Shown: positions 1-7,575, numbered from the stretch's first letter. The stretch: 33,434 bases of DNA from an uncultured Clostridia bacterium (GCA_947625665.1 CANQPF010000012.1:1-33434), one strand, 5' to 3'. Translations and numbers: made by a program. The notes: a model not told the origin generated them from the letters alone.

Positions 1-123
1 TCAGCAGTAGAAAAAGCAGGAGTAGCAGATAAAATGACGCATATTTCAACTGGAGGAGGAGCTTCACTAGAATTTCTTGAGGGAAAGAAACTTCCAGGAA
101 TAGAGTGTTTATTAGATAAATAA
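1..123 (+). CDS. pgk: Phosphoglycerate kinase, C-terminal end (partial)
   Basis: This is the last 40 codons of an open frame that enters from the left edge and stops with TAA at 121-123. The translated end contains the [13 protein letters not shown] motif, the conserved glycine-rich nucleotide-binding loop near the C-terminus of phosphoglycerate kinase, followed by KLPGIECL, the usual end of the protein. The enzyme makes ATP and 3-phosphoglycerate from 1,3-bisphosphoglycerate in the cytoplasm. Triosephosphate isomerase starts 28 bases later and phosphoglycerate mutase follows, the standard clostridial lower-glycolysis order, so this is almost certainly one operon. Only the C-terminal tail can be judged here. 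Confidence 0.95.
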   Translation, partial: SAVEKAGVADKMTHISTGGGASLEFLEGKKLPGIECLLDK

Positions 124-151
124 AATGAAACAAGAGAAAGGAGAAAATAAT

Positions 152-898
152 ATGAGAAGAAAAGTAATAGCTGGAAATTGGAAAATGAATATGTTACCAA
201 ATGAAACATTAAAATTTATTGAAGATTTAGCACCATTAGTTAAAGATACAAAAAATGAAGTTATATTATGTGTACCATTTACAGATTTGTTTTATGCACT
301 ACTTGCAGTACAAGGAACAAATATAAAAATAGGAGCTCAAAATATGCACTTTGAGAAAAAAGGAGCATATACAGGAGAAGTAGCTCCAGATATGTTAAAA
401 TGTATAAATGTTGAATATGTTATAATAGGACATTCAGAAAGAAGACAATATTTTAATGAAACAGATGAGAGCGTTAATAAAAAAATAAAGGCTGCTTTTG
501 AAGTAGGACTAAAACCAATAGTTTGTGTTGGAGAGACCTTAGAACAAAGAGAGTCAGGTAAAGCGGAAGATATAATAACTAGTCAAACAGAAAAAGCACT
601 TGACGGACTAACAAATGAACAAGTAGAAAATACAATTATTGCGTATGAGCCAATATGGGCTATCGGAACAGGAAAAACAGCGACAAATGAAGATGCAAAT
701 GATGCAATAAAAGCAATTCGTAAAAAAATTGTCGGAATTTATGGACAAAATACTGCTGATAGAGTTATAATACAATATGGCGGTAGCGTAAAGTCAACTA
801 ATAGTAAAGAATTATTTTCAATGTCAGATATTGATGGAGGATTAGTTGGTGGAGCAAGCCTAAATGCAGAAGAATTCAGTAAAATAGTAAACTATTAA
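152..898 (+). CDS. tpiA: Triosephosphate isomerase
   Basis: This enzyme interconverts dihydroxyacetone phosphate and glyceraldehyde 3-phosphate in glycolysis. The 248-residue product has the usual family length and all signature motifs: AGNWKMN near the N-terminus (catalytic Lys), IGHSERRQ (catalytic His), AYEPIWAIGTG (catalytic Glu) and the phosphate-binding loops GGSV and GGLVGGASL. An in-frame ATG lies upstream at 125, but the ATG at 152 follows a good AAAGGAG ribosome binding site and begins directly with the conserved MRRKVIAGNWKMN, so 152 is preferred. It lies between pgk and gpmI on the same strand and is probably co-transcribed with them. Confidence 0.97.
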   Translation: MRRKVIAGNWKMNMLPNETLKFIEDLAPLVKDTKNEVILCVPFTDLFYALLAVQGTNIKIGAQNMHFEKKGAYTGEVAPDMLKCINVEYVIIGHSERRQYFNETDESVNKKIKAAFEVGLKPIVCVGETLEQRESGKAEDIITSQTEKALDGLTNEQVENTIIAYEPIWAIGTGKTATNEDANDAIKAIRKKIVGIYGQNTADRVIIQYGGSVKSTNSKELFSMSDIDGGLVGGASLNAEEFSKIVNY

Positions 899-956
899 AT
901 AAAGCTTGAACAAAAGAAATAAGGCAAACTTTATGTAGAATTCAGCAAAAATGTAA
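871..956 (+). repeat. Imperfect direct repeat of the tpiA 3' end
   Basis: The last coding bases of tpiA at 871-890 (AGAATTCAGTAAAATAGTAA) recur at 937-956 in the tpiA-gpmI spacer as AGAATTCAGCAAAAATGTAA, 17 of 20 positions identical. Read in the same phase, the second copy would encode EFSKNV, against EFSKIV at the true tpiA end. This looks like a small partial tandem duplication of the gene end, but with AT-rich sequence chance similarity cannot be excluded. Confidence 0.45.
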
Positions 957-976
957 TTAGGAAAAGGATGGTAAGA

Positions 977-2515
977 ATGAAAGATAAACTAACAATGCTA
1001 ATGATATTAGATGGGTTTGGTATAAATAAAAATAAAGACGGAAATGCAATAGAAATGGCAAACACACCTAATATAGATAAACTAAAGAAGAAGTATCCAA
1101 ATGCAGAATTATTTACTAGTGGATTGAAAGTCGGATTACCAGAAGGACAAATGGGAAATTCAGAAGTAGGACACACTAATATCGGAGCAGGAAGAATAGT
1201 CTATCAAGAGTTAACAAAAATAACAAAGTCTATAGAAGAAGGGGACTTTTTCTCAAATTCAGAATTTATGGCGGCAATAGAAAATTGCAAGAAAAATAAG
1301 TCTAAACTTCACATAATGGGACTAGTCTCAGATGGAGGAGTTCATAGCCATAATAGACACTTATATGCATTATTAGAAATGGCAAAAAGAAGAGATTTTG
1401 AAGACGTTTATGTTCATTGCTTTTTAGATGGAAGAGATACGCCACCAGCTTCAGCTGAAATGTATATATCTAAATTACAAGATAAAATGAAAGAAAAAGG
1501 TGTTGGAAAAATAGCTACTATAGCAGGAAGATTTTATGCTATGGATAGGGATAAAAGATGGCAACGTATTGAAAAAGCATATAACGCTATGGTTAAAGGA
1601 GAAGGTAATAGAGAAAGTAGCGTAATAAAAGCAATTGAAGATTCTTATCAAAAAGAAGTATTTGATGAATTTATAGAGCCTACAGTAATTTGTAATAATG
1701 ATATTCCAGTAGCAACAATATCAAAAAATGATTCAGTAATATTTTTTAATTTTAGACCAGATAGAGCAAGACAAATTACAAGAGCTTTAGTTGATCCAGA
1801 CTTTAAAGAATTTAAAACAAAGAAATTAAATTTATATTTTGTATGCTTTACAAGTTATGATGATACAATGCCAAATGTAAAAATAGCATTTAAGAAAGAA
1901 AGGTTAGAAAATACATTTGGAGAATATATTAGCAGAAAAGGTTATGCACAATTAAGAATAGCAGAAACAGAAAAGTATGCTCATGTGACATTTTTCTTCA
2001 ATGGAGGGGAAGAAAATCAATATAGAGGAGAAGAAAGAATTTTAGTTCCATCTCCAAAAGTTGAAACGTATGATTTAAAACCAGAAATGAGTGCTTATGA
2101 AGTAACGGATAAAGTATTAGAAGCAATAAAACAAGATAAGTTTGATTCAATTATATTAAATTTTGCAAATACAGATATGGTAGGTCATACCGGAAATTTA
2201 GATGCAGCAATAAAAGCAGTAGAGGCAGTTGATAAATGTATTGGGAAAATAGTGGACTTAATAAATGAGAAGAAAGGAAATCTTATTATAATTGCAGATC
2301 ACGGAAATGCGGAACAAATGATAGATTATAAAACAGGAGAACCACATACAGCACATACAACAAACCCTGTACCAATATTCCTAATAACTAGTGATGAAAC
2401 ATTAAAAATAAAGTCAGGAGGGAAATTGGCAGATATTGCACCAACTATGCTTGATTTAATGAAATTACCAAAACCACAAGAGATGACTGGTGAAAGTTTA
2501 TTGATTAGAGAATAA
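977..2515 (+). CDS. gpmI: 2,3-bisphosphoglycerate-independent phosphoglycerate mutase
   Basis: This Mn-dependent enzyme converts 3-phosphoglycerate to 2-phosphoglycerate in glycolysis. The 512-residue product is full length for the family. Visible alkaline-phosphatase-superfamily motifs are LDGFG near the N-terminus (metal-binding Asp), GNSEVGHTNIGAGR (phosphoserine loop), SDGGVHSH, FLDGRDTPP, FNFRPDRARQ, FANTDMVGHTG and ADHGNAEQM. An in-frame ATG at 968 abuts the AGGAAAAGG sequence and is too close to be served by it. The ATG at 977 sits 9 bases after it and is the better start. The gene follows tpiA by 78 bases and completes the visible part of the glycolytic operon. Enolase, often next, is not here; an unrelated immunity-fold gene follows instead. 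Confidence 0.97.
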   Translation: MKDKLTMLMILDGFGINKNKDGNAIEMANTPNIDKLKKKYPNAELFTSGLKVGLPEGQMGNSEVGHTNIGAGRIVYQELTKITKSIEEGDFFSNSEFMAAIENCKKNKSKLHIMGLVSDGGVHSHNRHLYALLEMAKRRDFEDVYVHCFLDGRDTPPASAEMYISKLQDKMKEKGVGKIATIAGRFYAMDRDKRWQRIEKAYNAMVKGEGNRESSVIKAIEDSYQKEVFDEFIEPTVICNNDIPVATISKNDSVIFFNFRPDRARQITRALVDPDFKEFKTKKLNLYFVCFTSYDDTMPNVKIAFKKERLENTFGEYISRKGYAQLRIAETEKYAHVTFFFNGGEENQYRGEERILVPSPKVETYDLKPEMSAYEVTDKVLEAIKQDKFDSIILNFANTDMVGHTGNLDAAIKAVEAVDKCIGKIVDLINEKKGNLIIIADHGNAEQMIDYKTGEPHTAHTTNPVPIFLITSDETLKIKSGGKLADIAPTMLDLMKLPKPQEMTGESLLIRE

Positions 2516-2585
2516 AAAAACAATTAAATTTAGGATAAAACAAATTAATAAATACAAAAGTTTGTTAATTAGGGAGTAAAAGTTA

Positions 2586-3494
2586 ATGTTAAAACATACT
2601 AAGAAGATACAAGAAATATATGAAGATATACAAAGAAAACTTTATTATATGATTCCAGAAAAATGGGAAGAGTTATATTTGTATACTTCTATCATAGATA
2701 AGGAAGATAGAACAACAACCGGAGAGTTGTTTTTCTATTATATTCCAAAGGGAATTTTGAGAAAAAAACCAGTTAGTGGTTATGAAATACCACATAAATT
2801 CAATTTGGATGAAAATGAGTATTTAAAATTAGTAGATATTTTATATGCGAAATTTAAAGAACTTAGATTTGAACAAAGAAAGCTAGAACCTCAATCTATA
2901 TGGAGTAATTTAACGCTAACAATAAAAAATACTAAATTTAAAATAATATATGACTATGAGGATTTAACACAATCAGATTTTAATAGCTATGAAAGACATA
3001 TAATTTGGCGTCATAACGTATTAGGAATTTCTTTAGAGCAATGTACAAGAGAAGAAAAAGAAATAATAAAGATGGCAGAAACAGGTGCAAAAGTACTTGC
3101 TAGAAAAGAAGTGTATGAAAGTGGTATATATATTAAAAATATAAGAAATATCGTAGATTATGCGACTCAATCATATAGTAGAGATACAAAAGATATAGAG
3201 TATATTGCTGATGAGGAAAAAATAGTGACTAGCAAGAAAAATCAAATTTTGATGAATGAAGAAACTTTAGAGGATGAAAAAGACGGAAAATATGATATAA
3301 AGGTTGAAGAAGGCACTCAAGGAAAATATGATGAAATGGCCGAAAGTATAAAAAGACGTGAAAAGTATGAAATACAGGTAGAACCGGATTCAGAAGAAGA
3401 TCAAAATACTAGTATAAATAGTTTTAGTTCAATGCAAGAAGAAACATATATTCCACAAACTAGACAAAAACCAAAAAGATATACTATTAAATAA
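2586..3494 (+). CDS. YezG/EsaG-like immunity-fold protein with long charged C-terminal extension
   Basis: Residues 1-150 match the DUF600/YezG pattern as I know it: IYEDIQRKLYYMIPEKWEEL, then a LFFYY strand, IPHKFNLDENEYLKL, the helix LYAKFKELR, WSNLTLTI, FKIIYDYEDL, and ERHIIWRHNVLGI. In Bacillus subtilis YezG and staphylococcal EsaG this domain neutralises toxins exported with WXG/LXG systems. Here the domain carries an additional stretch of about 150 residues that is highly charged, low in hydrophobics and probably disordered, ending QKPKRYTIK. No toxin or LXG gene lies nearby. The start has an AGGGAG site 9 bases upstream. The gene lies 70 bases after gpmI and 23 before a NifU-like gene, so it sits in a housekeeping context. 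The family assignment is by recall of the motif pattern; the function is not established. Confidence 0.75.
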   Translation: MLKHTKKIQEIYEDIQRKLYYMIPEKWEELYLYTSIIDKEDRTTTGELFFYYIPKGILRKKPVSGYEIPHKFNLDENEYLKLVDILYAKFKELRFEQRKLEPQSIWSNLTLTIKNTKFKIIYDYEDLTQSDFNSYERHIIWRHNVLGISLEQCTREEKEIIKMAETGAKVLARKEVYESGIYIKNIRNIVDYATQSYSRDTKDIEYIADEEKIVTSKKNQILMNEETLEDEKDGKYDIKVEEGTQGKYDEMAESIKRREKYEIQVEPDSEEDQNTSINSFSSMQEETYIPQTRQKPKRYTIK

Positions 3495-3517
3495 TAAAAA
3501 AGAAGGGAGCAAATAAA

Positions 3518-4210
3518 ATGATATATTCAGAGGAATTAAAAAATATGTGCACAGTAGCAAAAGGAGTTAACCATGGACCTGCTCCAATACCAGAAGAAGG
3601 AAAATGGGTTAAAGCAAAAGAAATAAAAGATATTTCAGGATTAACTCATGGTATTGGTTGGTGTGCACCACAACAAGGAGCATGTAAATTAACTTTAAAT
3701 ATTAAAGAAGGAATTATTCAAGAGGCATTAGTAGAAACAATAGGATGTTCTGGAATGACACATTCAGCAGCTATGGCAGGAGAAATTTTAACAGGAAAGA
3801 CAATATTAGAAGCTTTAAATACTGATCTAGTTTGTGATGCAATAAATGTGGCTATGAGAGAATTGTTCTTACAAATAGTTTATGGTAGGTCACAATCAGC
3901 ATTTTCAGAAGATGGTCTTCCAGTAGGTGCAGGACTTGAAGATTTAGGGAAAGGAACAAGAAGTCAAGTTGGAACAATATATTCTACAAGTTTAAAAGGA
4001 CCAAGATATCTAGAACTTGCAGAAGGATATATAACAAAACTTGCATTAGATAAAGATGATCAAATAATTGGTTATGAATATGTAAATCTAGGTAAGATGA
4101 TGGAAAATATAAAAAAAGGAATAGAGCCAATGGAAGCAATAAAACAAGCTTCTGGTACATATGGAAGATTTGATGAAGCGGTTAAAACAATTGATCCTAG
4201 ACAAGAATAG
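3518..4210 (+). CDS. NifU/IscU-like iron-sulfur scaffold family protein
   Basis: The 230-residue product has an IscU/NifU-like N-terminal half. Cysteines are at C11, C49, C56, C77 and C106. The segment around C77 (ETIGCSGMTHSAAMAGEI followed by LTGKTILEAL) copies the pattern of the second IscU cysteine loop and its helix, and C106 in DLVCDAI is placed like the third ligand. The first loop is unlike IscU: GIGWCAPQQGAC replaces the usual CGD motif. In Clostridia this protein is typically encoded beside a GGGtGRT protein, as here (48 bases downstream), suggesting the pair acts together, possibly in iron-sulfur chemistry. No SufS/IscS, SufB or SufC gene is visible in the window. Family fairly secure, precise role inferred. 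Confidence 0.75.
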   Translation: MIYSEELKNMCTVAKGVNHGPAPIPEEGKWVKAKEIKDISGLTHGIGWCAPQQGACKLTLNIKEGIIQEALVETIGCSGMTHSAAMAGEILTGKTILEALNTDLVCDAINVAMRELFLQIVYGRSQSAFSEDGLPVGAGLEDLGKGTRSQVGTIYSTSLKGPRYLELAEGYITKLALDKDDQIIGYEYVNLGKMMENIKKGIEPMEAIKQASGTYGRFDEAVKTIDPRQE

Positions 4211-4257
4211 TTTTTTAATCAAATAAAAGAAATAAGAAGGAAAGGAATGAAATAATA

Positions 4258-5259
4258 ATGGCGGTAACATTTGAAAGTTATGAAAGAAGAATAAATCAAA
4301 TAAAACCAGTAATGGAGAAATATGGAATCGAAGATTTTGAAAATGCTTTAGAAATCTGTAAAGAAAAAGGTTTCAATCCCTATGATATAGTAAAGGGAGT
4401 TCAACCTATATGTTTCGAAAATGCTTGTTGGGCTTATACATTAGGAGCTGCAATAGCGATAAAAAAAGGTTGTACAAAGGCATCAGATGCAGCTGAAGCA
4501 ATTGGAGAAGGATTACAATCTTTCTGTATACCAGGCTCAGTAGCTGATGATAGAAAAGTAGGTTTAGGACATGGAAATTTAGCATCAATGCTTTTATCAG
4601 AAGAATCAAAATGTTTTGCATTCCTAGCAGGACATGAAAGTTTTGCAGCAGCAGAAGGTGCAATTGGAATTGCTAAATCTGCAAACAAAGTTAGAAAAGA
4701 GCCTTTAAAAGTAATTTTAAATGGACTAGGAAAAGATGCAGCTCAAGTAATATCAAGAATAAATGGATTTACATATGTAAAAACACAATTTGATTATTTT
4801 ACAGGAAAAGTAAATGTGGTAGAAGAAATTGCATATTCAGATGGAGAAAGAGCAAAAGTTAGATGCTATGGAGCAGACGATGTTAGAGAAGGTGTAGCAA
4901 TAATGCACTTAGAAGGTGTAGATGTATCAATAACAGGAAACTCTACAAACCCAACAAGATTCCAACATCCAGTAGCAGGTACATATAAAAAAGAATGTGT
5001 AGAACAAGGAAAGAAATATTTTTCAGTAGCATCAGGTGGAGGAACAGGTAGAACATTACATCCAGACAATATGGCAGCAGGTCCAGCATCTTATGGAATG
5101 ACAGATACAATGGGAAGAATGCACTCAAGTGCTCAATTTGCAGGTAGTTCTTCAGTTCCAGCGCATGTTGAAATGATGGGATTAATAGGAATGGGCAACA
5201 ACCCTATGGTCGGAGCAACAGTAGCAGTTGCTGTAGCAGTAGAAGAAGCAATGAAATAA
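4258..5259 (+). CDS. GGGtGRT family protein
   Basis: The 333-residue product carries the family's diagnostic GGGTGRT motif at residues 260-266, followed by the well-conserved tail HPDNMAAGPASYGMTDTMGRMH and a glycine- and alanine-rich C-terminus. The family is named after this motif; its biochemical function is unknown to me. The protein contains several cysteines in its first half (VQPICFENACW). It is encoded right after a NifU-like protein and likely co-translated with it. The start ATG follows AAGGAATGAAATAATA. Its last codons form the left arm of a terminator hairpin, and spoVAE converges from the other strand. Confidence 0.85.
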   Translation: MAVTFESYERRINQIKPVMEKYGIEDFENALEICKEKGFNPYDIVKGVQPICFENACWAYTLGAAIAIKKGCTKASDAAEAIGEGLQSFCIPGSVADDRKVGLGHGNLASMLLSEESKCFAFLAGHESFAAAEGAIGIAKSANKVRKEPLKVILNGLGKDAAQVISRINGFTYVKTQFDYFTGKVNVVEEIAYSDGERAKVRCYGADDVREGVAIMHLEGVDVSITGNSTNPTRFQHPVAGTYKKECVEQGKKYFSVASGGGTGRTLHPDNMAAGPASYGMTDTMGRMHSSAQFAGSSSVPAHVEMMGLIGMGNNPMVGATVAVAVAVEEAMK

Positions 5260-5280
5260 AATCATTGCTTCTTCATTTTT
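5242..5280 (+). terminator. Rho-independent terminator formed by the ends of two convergent genes
   Basis: A perfect 13-bp inverted repeat, GAAGAAGCAATGA (5242-5254) and TCATTGCTTCTTC (5262-5274) around a 7-base loop, is followed by ATTTTT on the plus strand. The left arm is the last codons of the GGGtGRT gene. The right arm, read on the minus strand, is the last codons of the unframeshifted spoVAE reading frame. The T-run exists only on the plus side, so it should terminate the GGGtGRT operon and is weak or inactive for spoVA. Confidence 0.85.
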
Positions 5281-5655
5281 GGCTTTGAGATTAGAGATGC
5301 TAAATATCCAAAAAGAATTGCACTAGCAATGCCACCGAGCTGAAGCTTTAACACCACCAGTAAATGCTCCCACTAATCCAGATTCTTTAACGCCATCTAT
5401 TGCACCTTTAGCTAAGTTGTTACCAAAACCAGTAAGAGGAACTGTTGCTCCACAACCAGCAAAATCAACTAGATATTTATAAACGCCTAAGCCACCTAAA
5501 ATAGCTCCTAGAGTTACAAACAATACAAGGATTCTAGCAGGCGTTAATTTAGTTTTATCTATTAAGATTTGACCAATAATACAAATAATTCCGCCAACAA
5601 CAAAGCATTTTAATAAACTTGTCCACTCGAATATACTTGCCCAATTGACATCCAT
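5262..5655 (-). pseudogene. spoVAE: SpoVAE (SpoVAEb-type) with a single-base frameshift near the 3' end
   Basis: The product is a small integral membrane subunit of the SpoVA dipicolinic acid channel. The open frame from 5655 reads MDVNWASIFEW, then VGGIICIIGQILIDKTKLTPA, LGGLGVYKYLVDFAGCGATVPLTGFGN and LVGAFTGGVKASA, all typical of SpoVAE, but then ends prematurely with RWHC and a stop at 5323. Skipping one base (5337 on the plus strand) restores GGIASAILFGYLASL and KPKMKKQ and a stop at 5262-5264. That gives a 130-residue protein with the expected final membrane helix. The frameshift removes that last helix. It may be a sequencing or assembly error or a genuine recent mutation; the tail shows no other decay. 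It is the last gene of the minus-strand spoVA operon. Confidence 0.88.
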
Positions 5656-5715
5656 AGTTTATTCCTTCCTTTCATCATATAGATTATATGTGTCACTTTA
5701 TGTGAGTATCTACTA

Positions 5716-6717
5716 TTAAATTTCTATACTTATAGCATGAGCGATTCCAGGAATTGTTTCTCCTTGTTGAACACTCATTGAGTTCATTAAAGCTCCTGTT
5801 GCTATTAGTAATACTTTTTTTAATTTCTTTGATTTTAATTGTTTAAAAATATAACCAGAGAAAACTGATCCACAGCAAGCACATCCACTACCGCCTGAAT
5901 GAGTGTCTTGTGCATCTTTATCAAAGATTAAAACACCACAATCATTATAATTGCTTTTAATATTGTAACCTTGTGTTTTTGCAAGATCAATTGCAATATC
6001 TTTTCCAATGTACCCTAAATCACCACTAAGAATAATGTCATAATAACTAGGAGTTCTTCCTGTATCTAAAAAGTGTGTAACTAAAGTATCTATAAAGGCA
6101 GGGGCCATTGCAGCACCCATATTATTTGCATCATTTATACCTTTGTCTACAATTTTTCCGGTTGTGATATGAGTTATATATGGACCAAATCCTTGTTTAG
6201 AAATAATTGTGGCACCTGAACCTGTAACAGTCCACTGAGAACTAGGAGGTCTTTGATTACCAAGTTCTAGAGGAAAGCGAAATTGCTTTTCTGCACTACA
6301 AAAGTGACTTGAAGTAGCACAAAGTACGTTTGAAGCAAAACTTTCTGCACAAATAGCACCTAATGACATGCTTTCCACAAAAGTTGAACATGCACCGAAC
6401 ACACCAAAGAAAGGTACATTTGAGTCACGAAGACCAAAGCTAGAAGAGATACATTGATTTAATAAATCACCTGCGAAACAACAATCTATATCTGCGGTAG
6501 CTATTCCAGATTTATTAATAACTGAATTTATTGTTTCTTTAATTATTTTACTTTCAGCTTTTTCCCAAGTCTTTTCACCCCAAAATTCATCTGTTAAACA
6601 TTGATCAAAATATTTGGCTAAAGGACCTTGACCTTCTTTTGGACCAACAATTGTTGCACACTCTAAAAGTGTTGGTGGAGTATTGAATTTTACTGTTTGT
6701 TTACCTAACTTTTCCAA
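5716..6717 (-). CDS. spoVAD: Stage V sporulation protein AD
   Basis: SpoVAD is a thiolase-fold protein that binds dipicolinic acid and is needed for its uptake into the forespore and release on germination. The 333-residue product has the usual length. Recognisable segments are GKQTVKFNTPP at the start, VVGPKEGQGPL-like VGPKEGQGPLAKYFDQ, FAGDLLNQCISSSFG, the thiolase-type cysteine loop FGACSTFVESM, PLELGNQRPPSSQWTVTGSGA, GDLGYIGKDIA, DTHSGGSGCACCGSVF and the conserved end GETIPGIAHAI. It lies 15 bases downstream of spoVAC and 60 upstream of spoVAE. This is the three-gene form of the locus known from clostridia, without spoVAA, spoVAB or spoVAF. Confidence 0.97.
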   Translation of the reverse strand: MEKLGKQTVKFNTPPTLLECATIVGPKEGQGPLAKYFDQCLTDEFWGEKTWEKAESKIIKETINSVINKSGIATADIDCCFAGDLLNQCISSSFGLRDSNVPFFGVFGACSTFVESMSLGAICAESFASNVLCATSSHFCSAEKQFRFPLELGNQRPPSSQWTVTGSGATIISKQGFGPYITHITTGKIVDKGINDANNMGAAMAPAFIDTLVTHFLDTGRTPSYYDIILSGDLGYIGKDIAIDLAKTQGYNIKSNYNDCGVLIFDKDAQDTHSGGSGCACCGSVFSGYIFKQLKSKKLKKVLLIATGALMNSMSVQQGETIPGIAHAISIEI

Positions 6718-6732
6718 AAAAACACCTCCATA

Positions 6733-7200
6733 TCAAACTAATGTTATTGATTGGGTATTAAATATCATAAAAATTATTCCTACAATAATTGAGGCTGAAA
6801 TACCAAATACAAGAACTGGACCAGCCACAGTAAACATTTTACCTCCAACACCCATAACATATCCTTCTGATTTATATTCCATTGCTGGAGAAACTATAGA
6901 GTTTGCAAAACCTGTAATTGGAATTAAAGAACCTGCTCCAGCAAATTTTCCGATTTTGTTAAAGATATTTAACCCAGTTAAAAATGCAGAAATACCTATT
7001 AAAATAATGGATACTATAGTGTTACTCATAGTGATATCCATTTGTCTTTCTTGGCAAATATTAAAGATAATTTGCCCAATTGTACAAATTAAACCTCCAA
7101 CCCAAAAAGCATTAAAGCAATTTTTTAAAATTGGTGAATTAGGAGATTTTTTGTCTACATATTTTTTATAAGCTTCAGTAGATTCAGTTGGGTTGTTCAT
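6733..7200 (-). CDS. spoVAC: Stage V sporulation protein AC
   Basis: SpoVAC is a small polytopic inner-membrane protein of the SpoVA channel; in Bacillus it behaves as a mechanosensitive component in dipicolinic acid movement. The 155-residue product has several hydrophobic helices and the family segments NCFNAFWVGGLICTIGQ, GAGSLIPITGFANSI and SPAMEYKSEGYVMGVG. A longer frame starts at 7218, but the ATG at 7200 follows an AAAGGG site 9 bases upstream and gives the normal family length, so it is preferred. The dodecin gene ends 29 bases upstream on the same strand, suggesting a dodecin-spoVAC-spoVAD-spoVAE operon. Confidence 0.95.
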   Translation of the reverse strand: MNNPTESTEAYKKYVDKKSPNSPILKNCFNAFWVGGLICTIGQIIFNICQERQMDITMSNTIVSIILIGISAFLTGLNIFNKIGKFAGAGSLIPITGFANSIVSPAMEYKSEGYVMGVGGKMFTVAGPVLVFGISASIIVGIIFMIFNTQSITLV

Positions 7201-7229
7201 AATATTCATCCCTTTCATTTTAGTTAAAT

Positions 7230-7451
7230 TTATTCATTATTTTTTCTTTCTAAGTCAATGACAAAACTTAAATCTAAATCAACATAGTACTTAACAATTT
7301 TTCCATCTTCTATATCAGCTCTTTGATCTATAATTCTTACTCCTGATAAATAGTCTATTGTTTTCGAAGTTTCTGAAATTGCTTTAACAGTAGCGTCTTT
7401 CCAAGAAACATTTGATGTACCAGTTATACTTAAATGTTTTTTTATTTCCAT
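7230..7451 (-). CDS. Dodecin-family protein lacking the flavin-stacking tryptophan
   Basis: The 73-residue product has dodecin length and the family pattern: a GTS turn, SWKDATVKAISETSKTI helix, then DQRADIEDGKIVKYYVDLDL strands. Dodecins form hollow 12-mers, and many bind flavin through a tryptophan in an LxWFE segment. An ungapped alignment to that segment puts glycine (LSGVRI) where the tryptophan should be, so flavin sandwiching by that residue is not supported. The start at 7451 follows a strong GGGAGG site; a longer frame to 7511 would add unrelated N-terminal residues. It lies directly upstream of spoVAC on the same strand, so it may be expressed with the sporulation genes. Confidence 0.87.
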   Translation of the reverse strand: MEIKKHLSITGTSNVSWKDATVKAISETSKTIDYLSGVRIIDQRADIEDGKIVKYYVDLDLSFVIDLERKNNE

Positions 7452-7516
7452 AACTATCCTCCCAAAAAAATATTTATACTTATGTTTTCCAAAAATAAAA
7501 AAAATATGCAATCAAA

Positions 7517-7546
7517 TTGACAATGATTTATTTTTAAAGATATAAT
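7517..7546 (+). promoter_or_regulatory. Sigma-A-type promoter for rsmB
   Basis: TTGACA at 7517-7522 and TATAAT at 7541-7546 are both perfect consensus hexamers, separated by 18 bases. The -10 box ends 29 bases before the rsmB start codon. It reads away from the minus-strand dodecin-spoVA genes. Confidence 0.88.
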
Positions 7547-7575
7547 TTAAATGAAAAAAAGAAAGGGATGATTAT

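Noticed and set aside
6683..7171. A 162-codon plus-strand frame opposite spoVAC
   Set aside because: It is antisense to the well-supported spoVAC and lacks a ribosome binding site and family resemblance; the residues reflect complementary codons of membrane helices.
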